This document shows, piece by piece, positions 16,851 to 25,295 of a stretch of 64,000 nucleotides of DNA. The notes under the pieces are model-generated. The model ran no database searches, was not told where the DNA came from, and saw only the letters and a list, made by a program, of their open reading frames with translations. The DNA comes from Flexivirga caeni. GTDB lineage: Bacteria > Actinomycetota > Actinomycetes > Actinomycetales > Dermatophilaceae. The position numbers were made by a program, and so were the translations under genes. The stretch spans positions 19,923 through 83,922 of the forward strand of contig NZ_RJJQ01000021.1 of assembly GCF_003724155.1 (NCBI RefSeq), in the 5' to 3' direction. The first letter of the stretch is position 1, and the number at the start of each line of letters is the position of its first letter.

Positions 16851-17483
16851 TCAGCGGACAGCCTCGTCCTTGGGCAGCACCCGCAGCAGGTCCTCGTGCA
16901 ACTCGGCCGCCGCGTTGTCGAGATCCGAGCCCAGCAGGTCGGCCCGGACCGCCCGCTCGACCAGCGCGTCGACCTGCTCGGCGAGAAGTTCGAACGGTGG
17001 GTCGAAATGCCAGCCCAGTGCTTCGTAACGCCGTTGCACGTCGCGCTGCCACCGGGCCCGGTCGTCTTCGACAACTGCCGCGAAGGGCCGCAGGCGCGGC
17101 TCGAACTGGCTCTGGTTGCGCAGGTCGTAGCGGACCCGGTGCAGCCGGCGGTGGGTGCGGAAGCTCTCGCTGAGCGCGCCGGCCAGCCGGCCGGAGTAGT
17201 CGGTGACGCCGGCCGCGCCGGAGCAGTCGGCGGCGAAGATATGCGCGTCGGCGATGAGCCGCACGCACTCGGCGACGAGGGCGTCCTTGCTCTGGAAGTA
17301 GTAATGAACCATCCCGTGCGAGAAGCGAGTGCGTCGTGCGACGTTGCGCACGGACACCTGCGAGTAGCCGTGCTCGCTCCAGGTGTGCAGCGCCGCGACC
17401 GCGAGGTCGTGCCGCCGCCCCGCGTGGACGTCGAGGTCGGTCGGCTGTTGCCTGTTGTCTCGGGAGTCGATCACTTCGCCCAT
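16851..17483 (-). CDS. TetR-family transcriptional regulator
   Basis: This 210-residue protein has an N-terminal helix-turn-helix (YSQVSVRNVARRTRFSHGMVHYYFQSKDALV) typical of TetR/AcrR regulators. The effector domain has a BetI-like arrangement. It is divergent from the PadR-like gene at 17577 and convergent with the oxidoreductase at 15641, either of which could be its target. I saw no clear operator palindrome in the 93-bp divergent region. Confidence 0.85.
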   Translation of the reverse strand: MGEVIDSRDNRQQPTDLDVHAGRRHDLAVAALHTWSEHGYSQVSVRNVARRTRFSHGMVHYYFQSKDALVAECVRLIADAHIFAADCSGAAGVTDYSGRLAGALSESFRTHRRLHRVRYDLRNQSQFEPRLRPFAAVVEDDRARWQRDVQRRYEALGWHFDPPFELLAEQVDALVERAVRADLLGSDLDNAAAELHEDLLRVLPKDEAVR

Positions 17484-17576
17484 GATTCCATCTCGAAGCG
17501 CCGTGGACGGCGTTGCGGACGAACGAGATTCAGATCGTTTGCGGCATCAGTATTCTCCGGCATGCGAGGGTGAGCC

Positions 17577-18095
17577 ATGGTCACGATCAGCACGGCGGGG
17601 TTCGGAGTGCTTGCCGTCGTCGCCGAAGGGCGCACGCATGGCTTCGCGGTGGCGGCACTCTACGCAGCTGACGGCGCGCTCGGCCGGGTATGGCGCATTC
17701 AGCGCGCCGTCGTCTATCGCGAGTTCGGCCGGCTCACTGACGCGGCCCTGCTGCGCGAGGTCGGCATCGACCGCGGCCCGGGTCCGGACCGGATGACGGT
17801 GGAGGTCACGCCGACGGGCCGCGAGCTGGTCGATCAGTGGCTCCTCGAGCCGGTCGCCCGTGCTCGCGACGCGCGATCGGCGCTGCTGCTCAAGCTCGCG
17901 CTGCTCGATCGGATCGGTCGCGACCCCGGCCCGCTGATCAGCGCCCAGCGGGCGGTCTTCACCGCGCGTCTCGCGGAGCTGCAGGCTCGCGCCGACGCCA
18001 GCGCACCCGATGATTTTGAGCGGACCCTCGCCCGCTGGCGAGCGTGCTCGACCCGTGCCGTCCTCGGTTTCCTGGACGAAATCTCCGAAACCTGA
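17577..18095 (+). CDS. PadR-like winged-helix regulator
   Basis: This 172-residue protein begins with a PadR-type winged helix: a segment starting GFGVLAVVAEGRTHGFAV, then RAVVYREFGRLTDAALL. A helical C-terminal domain for dimerisation follows. GAGGGTGAGCC precedes the ATG. It stands alone, 44 bp before the molybdate/tungstate binding-protein gene, and a regulatory link to that operon is possible but not shown. Confidence 0.75.
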   Translation: MVTISTAGFGVLAVVAEGRTHGFAVAALYAADGALGRVWRIQRAVVYREFGRLTDAALLREVGIDRGPGPDRMTVEVTPTGRELVDQWLLEPVARARDARSALLLKLALLDRIGRDPGPLISAQRAVFTARLAELQARADASAPDDFERTLARWRACSTRAVLGFLDEISET

Positions 18096-18139
18096 CGTAC
18101 TAGTCGCACTGTGACTACCTGGCTGCTAACTTCGAGCGC

Positions 18140-19102
18140 ATGACCGATCTCTCACGTCGCGGATTACTGGCTCTCGGACTTGTCGGAGGCAGCGCGGCGC
18201 TCGCCGCCTGCGGCTCCTCCGACGGTGGCTCGAAGTCGTCATCGACCGGCTCCGCTACCGGGAGCACCGCAGCCGCCGGCACGACCTCCAGCTCTCCGGC
18301 CACCATGTCCTCCTCGGCACCGAAGGGGTCCGGCACCGTCAATGTGCTGTATGCCGGATCACTGGTTGCCTTGATGGAGAAGCAGATCGGCCCGGCCTTC
18401 GAGAAGGCGACCGGCTACAAGTTCGCCGGGTTTGCTGCCGGCTCCAACGACCTGGCCGCCCAGATCAAGGGCAAGGTCCGCAAGGCCGACGTCTTCATCA
18501 GCGCCAGCCCGAAGGCCGACCAGTTGCTGATCGGCAGCGCGAACGGTGACTGGGTGAGCTGGTTCGTCACCTACGCCACCTCCCCGCTTGTGCTCGGCTA
18601 CAACCCGAAGAGCAAGTTCGCTGCCAAGATCCAGTCCGGGCCCTGGTATGACGTCATCACCGAGCCGGGTTTCCGCGTCGGCACGACCGACCCCAAGGCC
18701 GACCCGAAGGGCAAGCTCGCGCACCAGGCGCTGCTCGCCGAGGGTGCCACTCACCCGAAGCTGCTTGCGCTCGCCAAGAACGACAAGATCATCTTCCCCG
18801 AAGAGACTCTGGTCGCCGACCTGCAGTCCGGTCAGCTGGACGCCGGCTTCTTCTACACCAGTGAGGCGAAGGTCGCCGCCATACCAACGGTTCAGCTGAC
18901 CGGCCAGCAGCTGGCTGCGTCATACACTGCGACCGTGGTCAAGAACGCCCCCAACGAGTCCGGCGCCGAGGCGTTCGTCGCCTACCTGCTCGGACCTGAC
19001 GCGCGAAAGACCCTCAGCGCACAGGCTTTTGAGCTGGTCACCCCGCCGAAGGTCACGGGCACGGGCGTGCCTGCGGCGGTCACCAAGGCGCTGTCCAGCT
19101 AG
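18140..19102 (+). CDS. molybdate/tungstate ABC transporter substrate-binding lipoprotein
   Basis: This 320-residue protein has a signal with RR (DLSRRGLLALGL) and a lipobox LAAC, then a Ser/Thr/Gly linker. The binding domain starts at NVLYAGSLVALMEK. The motifs GSNDLAAQIKGKVRKADVFIS, PLVLGYNP and the later D-A-G-F-F-Y-T match ModA/WtpA-type oxyanion-binding proteins. LYAGSL is more common in the tungstate/molybdate WtpA branch. A TAACTT box 7 nt before the ATG suggests a leaderless transcript. Its stop overlaps the GTG of the fused transporter by one base. Confidence 0.88.
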   Translation: MTDLSRRGLLALGLVGGSAALAACGSSDGGSKSSSTGSATGSTAAAGTTSSSPATMSSSAPKGSGTVNVLYAGSLVALMEKQIGPAFEKATGYKFAGFAAGSNDLAAQIKGKVRKADVFISASPKADQLLIGSANGDWVSWFVTYATSPLVLGYNPKSKFAAKIQSGPWYDVITEPGFRVGTTDPKADPKGKLAHQALLAEGATHPKLLALAKNDKIIFPEETLVADLQSGQLDAGFFYTSEAKVAAIPTVQLTGQQLAASYTATVVKNAPNESGAEAFVAYLLGPDARKTLSAQAFELVTPPKVTGTGVPAAVTKALSS

Positions 19103-20961
19103 TGACCGAGCGGCGACGCAGCGGCCCGGTCGCCGTGCTGGGGGCGCTGCTCGCCCTCTACCTGGCCGTCCCGCTCGTCGCCTTCGTCATCCGGCTGGCG
19201 ACCTCCAGCCAGACCGGATTCGGCGAGTCCGGCCTCTTCGACGCAGCGCGCACATCCGCGGTCGGCGCGACTATCAGCGCGGCGGTCGTGGGCGTGCTCG
19301 GTGTGCCGCTGGCGCACTGGCTCGCCCACTCGCGTGGGCCGTTGCACCGGGTGGTCGGCGTGCTGGTGCAACTCCCGCTCGCGCTGCCGCCGGTGATGAG
19401 CGGCATCGTGCTCATCTACCTGGTCGGTCCCTACACCTGGCTCGGCGAGCGGTTCAACGGCCGGCTGACCGAGTCGCTCGCCGGCGTGGTGATTGCACAG
19501 ACCTTCGTGGCGTCGCCGTTCCTGGTCATTGCGGCGCGCTCGGCGTTCGAGTCCGTCGACCCGCAGCTGGAGGACGTCGCGGCGACGCTCGGGCACCGTC
19601 CGCTGTCGCGATTCGTGCGGGTGGACCTGCGGGTCGCCGCGCGCGCCATCCGGGCCGGGTTGCTGATGACCTGGCTGCGGGCGATCGGTGAGTATGGCGC
19701 CACGGTTCTGCTCGCCTACCACCCCTACACGCTGCCGGTCTTCACCAGCGTGCAGTTCGCGCAGACCGGCATCCCGACGACGCAGGCGCCGACCGCGGTC
19801 GCCCTTGCGGTCGCGGCAATTGTGTTGTTGCTGGCCAGTTTCCGGCTCCCGGGTGCGGTGCGTGCGCGTCTGCGGCGTCCCGCGCCGTCAGTGCCGCCAG
19901 TGCGTCCGGAGGGCCCCGTCGCGGAGCCCGTCAGCTTCGACGTCGACACCCACGTCGGCGGCTTCCACCTCCAGGTCGCGCATCAGGCGGCCAGCCCGCG
20001 CATCGCGGTGCTCGGGGCATCCGGGGCGGGCAAGTCGATGCTGCTGCGTTCCCTCGCCGGCCTGCTCGGACCCGACGTCGGCATCGTGCGCCTCGGGCCG
20101 GACCGCATCGACGGGGTGCGGGTCGAGGACCGCCGGCTGGGGTATGTGCCGCAGCAACACGGTCTCTTCCCGGACCGAACCACTTGGGATCAGGCGACTT
20201 TCGGCATACATGCCGACCAAGCGGTAGCCGCGTGGTGGTTGCAGCGGCTGCGTCTCGACGGACTGCAGGACCGGCTGCCGGAGCAGTTGTCCGGTGGCCA
20301 GCGGCAGCGGGTGGTCCTCGCGTCCGCGCTCGCGGGCACGCCACGGTTGCTGCTGCTCGACGAGCCGTTCTCAGCGCTGGACTACCCGGTGCGCCAGGAG
20401 CTGATCGCGCTGGTTCGCAGTCTGCAGCAACAGGATTCGCTCGCGACGGTTCTGGTCACCCACGACCCGGCAGAGGCCGCGATGCTCGCCGACGAGCTGC
20501 TGGTCATCGCCGGCGGGCGGTTGGAGCAGGCAGGCACCGTGCGCGAGGTCTTCGACGCCCCGGCCTCCCCGGCGGTCGCGCGGCTGCTGGGGCTGCGCAA
20601 CGTGTCGGCAGGTGTGATGGTGGCTGGCGGTGCGGTGGTGACGGACGGCGTGCGGGTGTGCGCGGCAGCCGACGAGTTGCCGGGCGGCACGCCGGTGACG
20701 TGGTGCGTCCGGCCGGAATTCGTGCGGATCGCGGCCGATGGCGAGCACGAGGTGGCCGTGGCCGACGTCGCCGACCTGGGCAGCCGGTTGGTGGTGCGGC
20801 TGCGGTGGTCACAAGGGCTGGAACTGGAGGCGCACCAGGTCATTTCGGCGCATCACGACGGCGCTCCGGTGGTGGGCGAAGTCGTTCGCGCCCACCTCGA
20901 CCCGGCCGGCATCAGCGTCTGGCCCGTGCCCGCCGTCGCGCCGGCGCCGCCGTCTCTGTGA
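19102..20961 (+). CDS. fused molybdate/tungstate ABC permease-ATPase (ModB-ModC fusion)
   Basis: This 619-residue protein joins two usual subunits. Residues 1 to about 255 are a permease with around six membrane helices and the EAA loop (LEDVAATLGHRPLSRF). Residues from about 275 are an ATPase with Walker A GASGAGKS, signature LSGGQRQR, Walker B LLLLDEP and VTHDPAEA. The last ~120 residues look like a MOP/TOBE-type oxyanion-sensing domain. Both parts follow the binding protein in the order expected for modABC. The GTG start overlaps the upstream stop. Its stop TGA is the first triplet of the GAGCGGACCC-family element. Confidence 0.88.
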   Translation: MTERRRSGPVAVLGALLALYLAVPLVAFVIRLATSSQTGFGESGLFDAARTSAVGATISAAVVGVLGVPLAHWLAHSRGPLHRVVGVLVQLPLALPPVMSGIVLIYLVGPYTWLGERFNGRLTESLAGVVIAQTFVASPFLVIAARSAFESVDPQLEDVAATLGHRPLSRFVRVDLRVAARAIRAGLLMTWLRAIGEYGATVLLAYHPYTLPVFTSVQFAQTGIPTTQAPTAVALAVAAIVLLLASFRLPGAVRARLRRPAPSVPPVRPEGPVAEPVSFDVDTHVGGFHLQVAHQAASPRIAVLGASGAGKSMLLRSLAGLLGPDVGIVRLGPDRIDGVRVEDRRLGYVPQQHGLFPDRTTWDQATFGIHADQAVAAWWLQRLRLDGLQDRLPEQLSGGQRQRVVLASALAGTPRLLLLDEPFSALDYPVRQELIALVRSLQQQDSLATVLVTHDPAEAAMLADELLVIAGGRLEQAGTVREVFDAPASPAVARLLGLRNVSAGVMVAGGAVVTDGVRVCAAADELPGGTPVTWCVRPEFVRIAADGEHEVAVADVADLGSRLVVRLRWSQGLELEAHQVISAHHDGAPVVGEVVRAHLDPAGISVWPVPAVAPAPPSL

Positions 20962-21046
20962 TCGAGCGGACCCAGAACGCAACGAGCGGACCCACAAATG
21001 CGCCCCAATTGTGGGTCCGCTCGTTCAGCATGGGGTCCGCTCAATC
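20959..21046 (+). repeat. FFRR palindromic element, GAGCGGACCC family, copy A
   Basis: GAGCGGACCC occurs at 20964 and 20984 and its reverse GGGTCCGCTC at 21013 and 21033 (spacings 20/29/20). The leading TGATCGAG contains the stop of the ModBC fusion. The convergent methyltransferase reads through the fourth module and stops inside the element (21025-21027). Confidence 0.8.
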
Positions 21047-21729
21047 GCGGAGGTGGTGTCCGCAAGCAGGCGCGAGCGGCGGAACTCGGCGCGATAGCGA
21101 AGGCCGTCCGGGCCGTGGTCGAGAGCCTCGAGCGCGAGATCATCGGCGGCGAACGCCTCGATCTCGGCATGGGTCAGCCGCCACGGCGGGCCGTAGTCGG
21201 GGTCCGGGTCCGCAGGCAGCACACCCCCGATCACCAGAAGCACGCCACGGGGTGCGACGAGCGACCGGATGGCGGCCGTCGCTGCCGCCCGCACCGTGCG
21301 CGGCATCGACTGCACCGTCATGACCTCCACCACCAGGTCGAAGGCGCCTCGCCATTGCGGCGGAAGCGCGAAGAGGTCGGCGACCCGGTAGTCGACAGCA
21401 CTGTCCGGATGCGCGGCGCGGACCCGCTCGATCGCGGTGGGTGACACGTCGAACGCGGTGGTCCGAAAATGCAATGCTGCCAGCAGTTCCGCGTCGTGTC
21501 CCGGTCCGGTGCCCGGCACGACAGCGGTCCGGTCGGCACCGGCCGCTTCTCCGGCGTGCTGCACGAGCCACTCGGCGAGCAGCGGATGCGGCGCGCCGCG
21601 GTCCCAGGGGATCTCGGCCGCTCCGCGCCCGGCAGCGTCATACAACGTCTCGAACCACGCCGTCGGGCTCCCGGCGGCGAGCGACTCGGCGGCGAGGCGC
21701 TGCGCACGGCTGTCCGAAGTCTCGCTCAT
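21025..21729 (-). CDS. class I SAM-dependent methyltransferase
   Basis: This 234-residue protein has a SAM-binding region (TAVVPGTGPGHDAELLA), an acidic ligand (TTAFDVSPTAIERV) and a later DLVVEVMTVQSM. That resembles thiopurine S-methyltransferase-like or UbiE-like small-molecule methyltransferases. The start at MSETSDS (21729) fits family length; the frame is open far upstream as a shadow of the opposite gene. The last residues (AIERTPC) are encoded by the palindromic repeat at 20959-21046, so the native tail may have been altered by that element. The substrate is unknown. Confidence 0.8.
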   Translation of the reverse strand: MSETSDSRAQRLAAESLAAGSPTAWFETLYDAAGRGAAEIPWDRGAPHPLLAEWLVQHAGEAAGADRTAVVPGTGPGHDAELLAALHFRTTAFDVSPTAIERVRAAHPDSAVDYRVADLFALPPQWRGAFDLVVEVMTVQSMPRTVRAAATAAIRSLVAPRGVLLVIGGVLPADPDPDYGPPWRLTHAEIEAFAADDLALEALDHGPDGLRYRAEFRRSRLLADTTSAIERTPC

Positions 21730-21755
21730 TCCGCCATCCTGGCACTCCTCTCGCT

Positions 21756-21823
21756 GATTGACGCGCTCTCCACCGAGCGACGCAATTGCACCTGCATCAC
21801 TCGGTGCGCACTGCGTCACTCGG
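21756..21823 (+). repeat. FFRR palindromic element, TGACGC variant
   Basis: Direct modules GATTGACGC (21756) and GAGCGACGCA (21775) are followed by inverted TGCATCACTC (21793) and TGCGTCACTC (21812). Aligned on the core, the spacings are 19/17/19, the same as the TGACGG family. It lies between the divergent methyltransferase and RNA methyltransferase genes, ending 11 bp before the second start. Confidence 0.6.
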
Positions 21824-21834
21824 CGCAGGAGACA

Positions 21835-22674
21835 ATGACACCTGTGAGCCCGAGCGTGCAGCGTGTCCTCTCCCGCAACGCGACCTTCCAGCAGTGGCAG
21901 GCGTTGCTCGGCAATCGCAGCAAGCGGCATCGGGCCGGGCAGTTCATCGTCCAGGGGGTTCGGCCGATCTCCGTTGCGCTGGAACATGATGGGGACTTCG
22001 AGGCTCTTCTGCGTCCGGTCGGGTTCACTCCGTCCCGCTGGGCCGAGGAGGTATGGCGCACTGCGCCAGGCCGGCGCTTCGATCTCGCCGACGAGTTGCT
22101 GGCCGAGCTTGCCGAACGCGACACCGACGAGCCGCCCGAACTGGTCGCGATCATGCGAATGCCGCCGGACGACCTCGACCGGCTTGCGCGCCCGGACGGC
22201 ATACCACTCCTCGCGGTCTTCGACCGGCCGACCGGACCGGGAAACATCGGCACCCTGCTGCGTTCCCTGGACGCCTTCGGCGGCAGCGGCCTGGTCGTCG
22301 CCGGGCACGCGGCCGACCCCTACGACCCGCGGGCCGTGCGCGCCTCGACCGGCTCGCTCTTCGCGGTGCCGACGGTGCGAACCTCGTCCGCCGAGGAGGT
22401 CCTCTGCTGGATCGGCCGCCAACGCGAATCCGGCACGGTCTACACGGTTTTCGGCACTGACGAGGGTGGCGAGACCGACCTGCGCGCGATCGACTTCACC
22501 GGCCCGTCGGTCATCGTGGTCGGCAATGAGACGCGGGGCATGAGCCGCACCTGGCGCGAGGCGTGCGACCGAGTCGTCAGCATCCCGATGGTCGGTTCGG
22601 CGAGCTCGCTCAACGCAGCGACGGCCGCGTCGATCGTGCTGCATGAGGCGTTCCGGCAGCGCCTCACCCCCTGA
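21835..22674 (+). CDS. TrmH/SpoU-family RNA 2'-O-methyltransferase
   Basis: This 279-residue protein has the SPOUT C-terminal motifs: motif 1 FDRPTGPGNIGTLLRSLDAFGGSG (in parts), motif 2 VIVVGNETRGMS, and motif 3 SIPMVGSASSLNAATAASIVL. An N-terminal substrate-binding domain of about 90 residues precedes the fold. It should methylate a ribose in rRNA or tRNA; the target base is not predictable. GCAGGAG precedes the ATG. The stop TGA opens the repeat element at 22672. Confidence 0.9.
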   Translation: MTPVSPSVQRVLSRNATFQQWQALLGNRSKRHRAGQFIVQGVRPISVALEHDGDFEALLRPVGFTPSRWAEEVWRTAPGRRFDLADELLAELAERDTDEPPELVAIMRMPPDDLDRLARPDGIPLLAVFDRPTGPGNIGTLLRSLDAFGGSGLVVAGHAADPYDPRAVRASTGSLFAVPTVRTSSAEEVLCWIGRQRESGTVYTVFGTDEGGETDLRAIDFTGPSVIVVGNETRGMSRTWREACDRVVSIPMVGSASSLNAATAASIVLHEAFRQRLTP

Positions 22675-22760
22675 TCTAGAGGACCCAATACGCCACGAGA
22701 GGACCCGAAAATGGACCCACTTTGTGGGTCCCTTCGATCAGTATGGGGCCCCCTCGATCA
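22672..22760 (+). repeat. FFRR palindromic element, GAGCGGACCC family, copy B
   Basis: Modules lie at 22677, 22697, 22726 and 22746, spacing 20/29/20. The element exactly fills the gap between two convergent genes. Its first triplet (22672-22674) is the stop of the RNA methyltransferase. Its last triplet (22758-22760, TCA) is the stop of the minus-strand regulator. An inner 8-bp hairpin (GGACCCAC/GTGGGTCC, 3-nt loop) is terminator-like. Confidence 0.82.
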
Positions 22761-23357
22761 GTCGGGCATCGGTGCCAGCGCGATGTCCAACTGGTACCGA
22801 TCCAGCGCTGATTCGTCGTCGCTACGAGCAATCCAGCGGTCCCGCAGATCCCGCAACTCCTCGGCGAGCTCCCGCGCCTCGCTCTCCGTGATCCGCAACG
22901 AGCAACCGCTCTGGTGGGTTGTCGTCCCGAATCTCGCTCCTTCACGGAGGATCCGGTCCTGGCTACCGCGTGTCGGGGACGACGCCGACACGCGAAAGTC
23001 ACCGGATATGACCCACTCCGGTGCCGCCGCGGCCAGTGCGTCGATCATCTCTGCGTTGGACCGTCGCATCACCCGGGCGAAGTAGTCTTCCGGCAGCTTC
23101 TCTGCCGGGATGATGAATTCTTCTGCCACTGCTCGGTATCGCTTGATCGGACGCCCCTTGCGTCGCTGCTCGGCGACGATCTCGAGGATGCCCGCGTCAT
23201 ACAGGCTGCGAACCCAGTAGTGCACCTTGGGCAGCGAGACCTGCAGCAACTGTGCGGCCTCGGCGACCGAATGATCCGCGTGCAGGAACGGCGCGAGGTA
23301 GTGCGCCACATCGTCGCGCAACAGCGACCGCACCATGACCGGGTCGGTGATCTTCAC
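22758..23357 (-). CDS. winged-helix (ArsR-like) transcriptional regulator
   Basis: This 199-residue protein has an N-terminal HTH of ArsR type (HSVAEAAQLLQVSLPKVHYWVRSLYDAGILEIV, in parts). The basic wing RRKGRPIKRYRA and a longer C-terminal domain of unknown function follow. The start is GTG at 23357. It is divergent from the two-gene ABC exporter with only 54 bp between them, and it probably controls that exporter. No metal-binding cysteine cluster is visible, so a drug or peptide signal is as likely as a metal. Confidence 0.8.
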   Translation of the reverse strand: MKITDPVMVRSLLRDDVAHYLAPFLHADHSVAEAAQLLQVSLPKVHYWVRSLYDAGILEIVAEQRRKGRPIKRYRAVAEEFIIPAEKLPEDYFARVMRRSNAEMIDALAAAAPEWVISGDFRVSASSPTRGSQDRILREGARFGTTTHQSGCSLRITESEARELAEELRDLRDRWIARSDDESALDRYQLDIALAPMPD

Positions 23358-23391
23358 CTACTCAGGATATGCCGTAGCGATCGAAGTAGGT
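23356..23391. promoter_or_regulatory. inverted repeat in the divergent regulator/exporter promoter
   Basis: ACCTACT (23356-23362) and AGTAGGT (23385-23391) are perfect 7-bp inverted arms flanking the divergent promoter. The left arm overlaps the regulator's start codon. It is a candidate operator; the 22-bp spacing is wide for a single dimer site. Confidence 0.35.
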
Positions 23392-23411
23392 CTGTGTCTA
23401 CATTTCCCCTC

Positions 23412-25295
23412 GTGCAAACTCTCGATATATCGCGTTTGATCCTCTGGATGCGTCGCTGGGTCGGCGTCGAACGCCACTTCTGGCGGATGATGTGGCGCTC
23501 CAGCCGCCCGCTGGTCGCCGCACTCTTCGCCATCGCCGCCGCGCGCGGCCTCGCGATCTGGCTGATGATCTACTCCAGTGGGCAGGCGCTGCAGGCGGTC
23601 GCCGACCGGTCCGACAGGGCGTGGGGATGGCTGGTGCTGACCGTGATCGGGCTCGGCGCGTCGCCACTCGCGGAGGCATGGCAGGGCGCCGCGTCATACG
23701 CCTTGCAGACGCGCTTCACCCGGCAGCAGACCCTCCTGCTGGCCGAGGCAGCCAATGCACCGCACGGCATCGGGCATCTCGAAAACTCAGAAACCAGAGC
23801 ACGATTCAACGACATCGAGGAATACCTGCGCGGCATGTTCGGGGTCAACGCGATGTATGCCGTCTGGTCCGTCATCGGGTATGGCGCCGTCGGGCTGGGC
23901 GGTTTCGCGGCGGTGGCGCAGTGGTCCTGGCCTGTCGCGCTGTGGACGTTGCTCGCCTTCCGCGTGCTGCACGCCACCTGGACCGGCTACCTCGACGTGC
24001 TGCTGAAGGACCTCGTCGAGGACGGCAGCATCGGACGCCGGCAGGCGGACTACCTGCGGTCCCTCCCGCTGGAGCGCGCAGGCGGCAAGGAGCTGCGGCT
24101 CTTCGGGATGACGCCGTGGCTGCTGCGGCGCTATGCGGAGGTATGGCGCGCGGCGTTCACCGGCATCTGGCAGCGCCGTTCCCGGGCGCTACGTGGAGCG
24201 CTGATCGGCTGCACTGTCGCCGGGATCATGCTGGTTGGCTCGTACGTGTGGGCCGGACACGCAGCCTGGACTGGATCGCTTGCCGTCGGCTCGACGGTCG
24301 CCGTCCTGCAGGGCCTGATGCAGATGTCTTCGCTCGGCGCACTCGGTGATTTCAACGTGCAGGCGATCCGGGCACGCTTCTACGAGAACGAGATCCGCAG
24401 CCTGAGGAGCGATCTCGGGCTGGCTGCGACCCTGCCCGAGCGGACGGGCACCCCTCGCGCAATTGACCAACGTGGTGCCGCGGCCGTCGATGTCACCGGC
24501 GTGACATTCACCTACCGCTCACGCGCCGAGCCGGTCTTCCGCGGTCTCGACCTGCACATCCCGGCCGGGCAATCGGTTGCTGTTGTCGGGGTGAACGGTG
24601 TCGGTAAGTCGACCCTGATCAAGCTGCTGTGCGGGCTCTACGCGCCCGACGCCGGAACGGTGCGTATCGACGGCCGGGACCCTGCCCTGGACGACGCGGC
24701 CCGGCGGCGGGTTGCGACGATCTTCCAGGACTTCGTGCGCTACCACCTCAGTCTGGAGACCAACGTCGCGCTCCCGCTGGTGGCGCGCGGCATCGACGAG
24801 CAAGCCCTGCGGCATACGGCCGACGAGGCGTTGCGCGACGCCGCCGGCGCCGACGTGCTGACCCGGCTGGACGACGACTGGGCGACCATCCTGGAGCCCG
24901 GATATGCAGGCGGCACAGACCTTTCCGGCGGCCAGTGGCAACGCGTCGCCCTGGCGCGCGCACTCACGGCCGTCGCCGCGGGAGCCGGCGTACTGGTGCT
25001 CGACGAACCCACGGCGGCACTCGACGTGCGCGCCGAGGCGGAGATTTTCAGCCGATTCCTGGAAGTGACGCGGGGTGTCACGACCATCCTGGTCAGCCAC
25101 CGGCTGTCCAGCGTCAGGCACGCCGACCGCATCGTCGTGCTCGGCCCGGAGGGTGTGGTGCAGGACGGCACGCATGACGAGCTGCTGGTAGCCGGCGGGC
25201 CATACGCCGACATGTTCCGGCTGCAGGCAGCGCGCTTCGCCGCAGCCGGTGCAGTATCCGACCAGAATGCCGAAATGGCAGGGGAAAGCGCATGA
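23412..25295 (+). CDS. ABC exporter half-transporter 1 (membrane + ATPase)
   Basis: This 627-residue protein has an N-terminal membrane domain with about six helices, then an ATPase. The ATPase shows Walker A VGVNGVGKSTL, a degenerate-looking signature DLSGGQWQR, Walker B VLVLDEPTAALD and switch SHRLSSVRHAD. It overlaps the next gene, a second half-transporter, so the two probably form a heterodimer. The GTG start (23412) gives MQTLDISRLILW; an ATG at 23448 is an alternative. The cargo is unknown; a drug, lipid or peptide would fit. It lies next to its likely ArsR-type regulator. Confidence 0.85.
   Translation: MQTLDISRLILWMRRWVGVERHFWRMMWRSSRPLVAALFAIAAARGLAIWLMIYSSGQALQAVADRSDRAWGWLVLTVIGLGASPLAEAWQGAASYALQTRFTRQQTLLLAEAANAPHGIGHLENSETRARFNDIEEYLRGMFGVNAMYAVWSVIGYGAVGLGGFAAVAQWSWPVALWTLLAFRVLHATWTGYLDVLLKDLVEDGSIGRRQADYLRSLPLERAGGKELRLFGMTPWLLRRYAEVWRAAFTGIWQRRSRALRGALIGCTVAGIMLVGSYVWAGHAAWTGSLAVGSTVAVLQGLMQMSSLGALGDFNVQAIRARFYENEIRSLRSDLGLAATLPERTGTPRAIDQRGAAAVDVTGVTFTYRSRAEPVFRGLDLHIPAGQSVAVVGVNGVGKSTLIKLLCGLYAPDAGTVRIDGRDPALDDAARRRVATIFQDFVRYHLSLETNVALPLVARGIDEQALRHTADEALRDAAGADVLTRLDDDWATILEPGYAGGTDLSGGQWQRVALARALTAVAAGAGVLVLDEPTAALDVRAEAEIFSRFLEVTRGVTTILVSHRLSSVRHADRIVVLGPEGVVQDGTHDELLVAGGPYADMFRLQAARFAAAGAVSDQNAEMAGESA

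Noticed and set aside
20959..21046. Palindromic elements as insertion-sequence ends or MITEs
   Set aside because: I see no target-site duplication, and the arms differ between families while spacing is kept; a MITE origin is not excluded but not supported.
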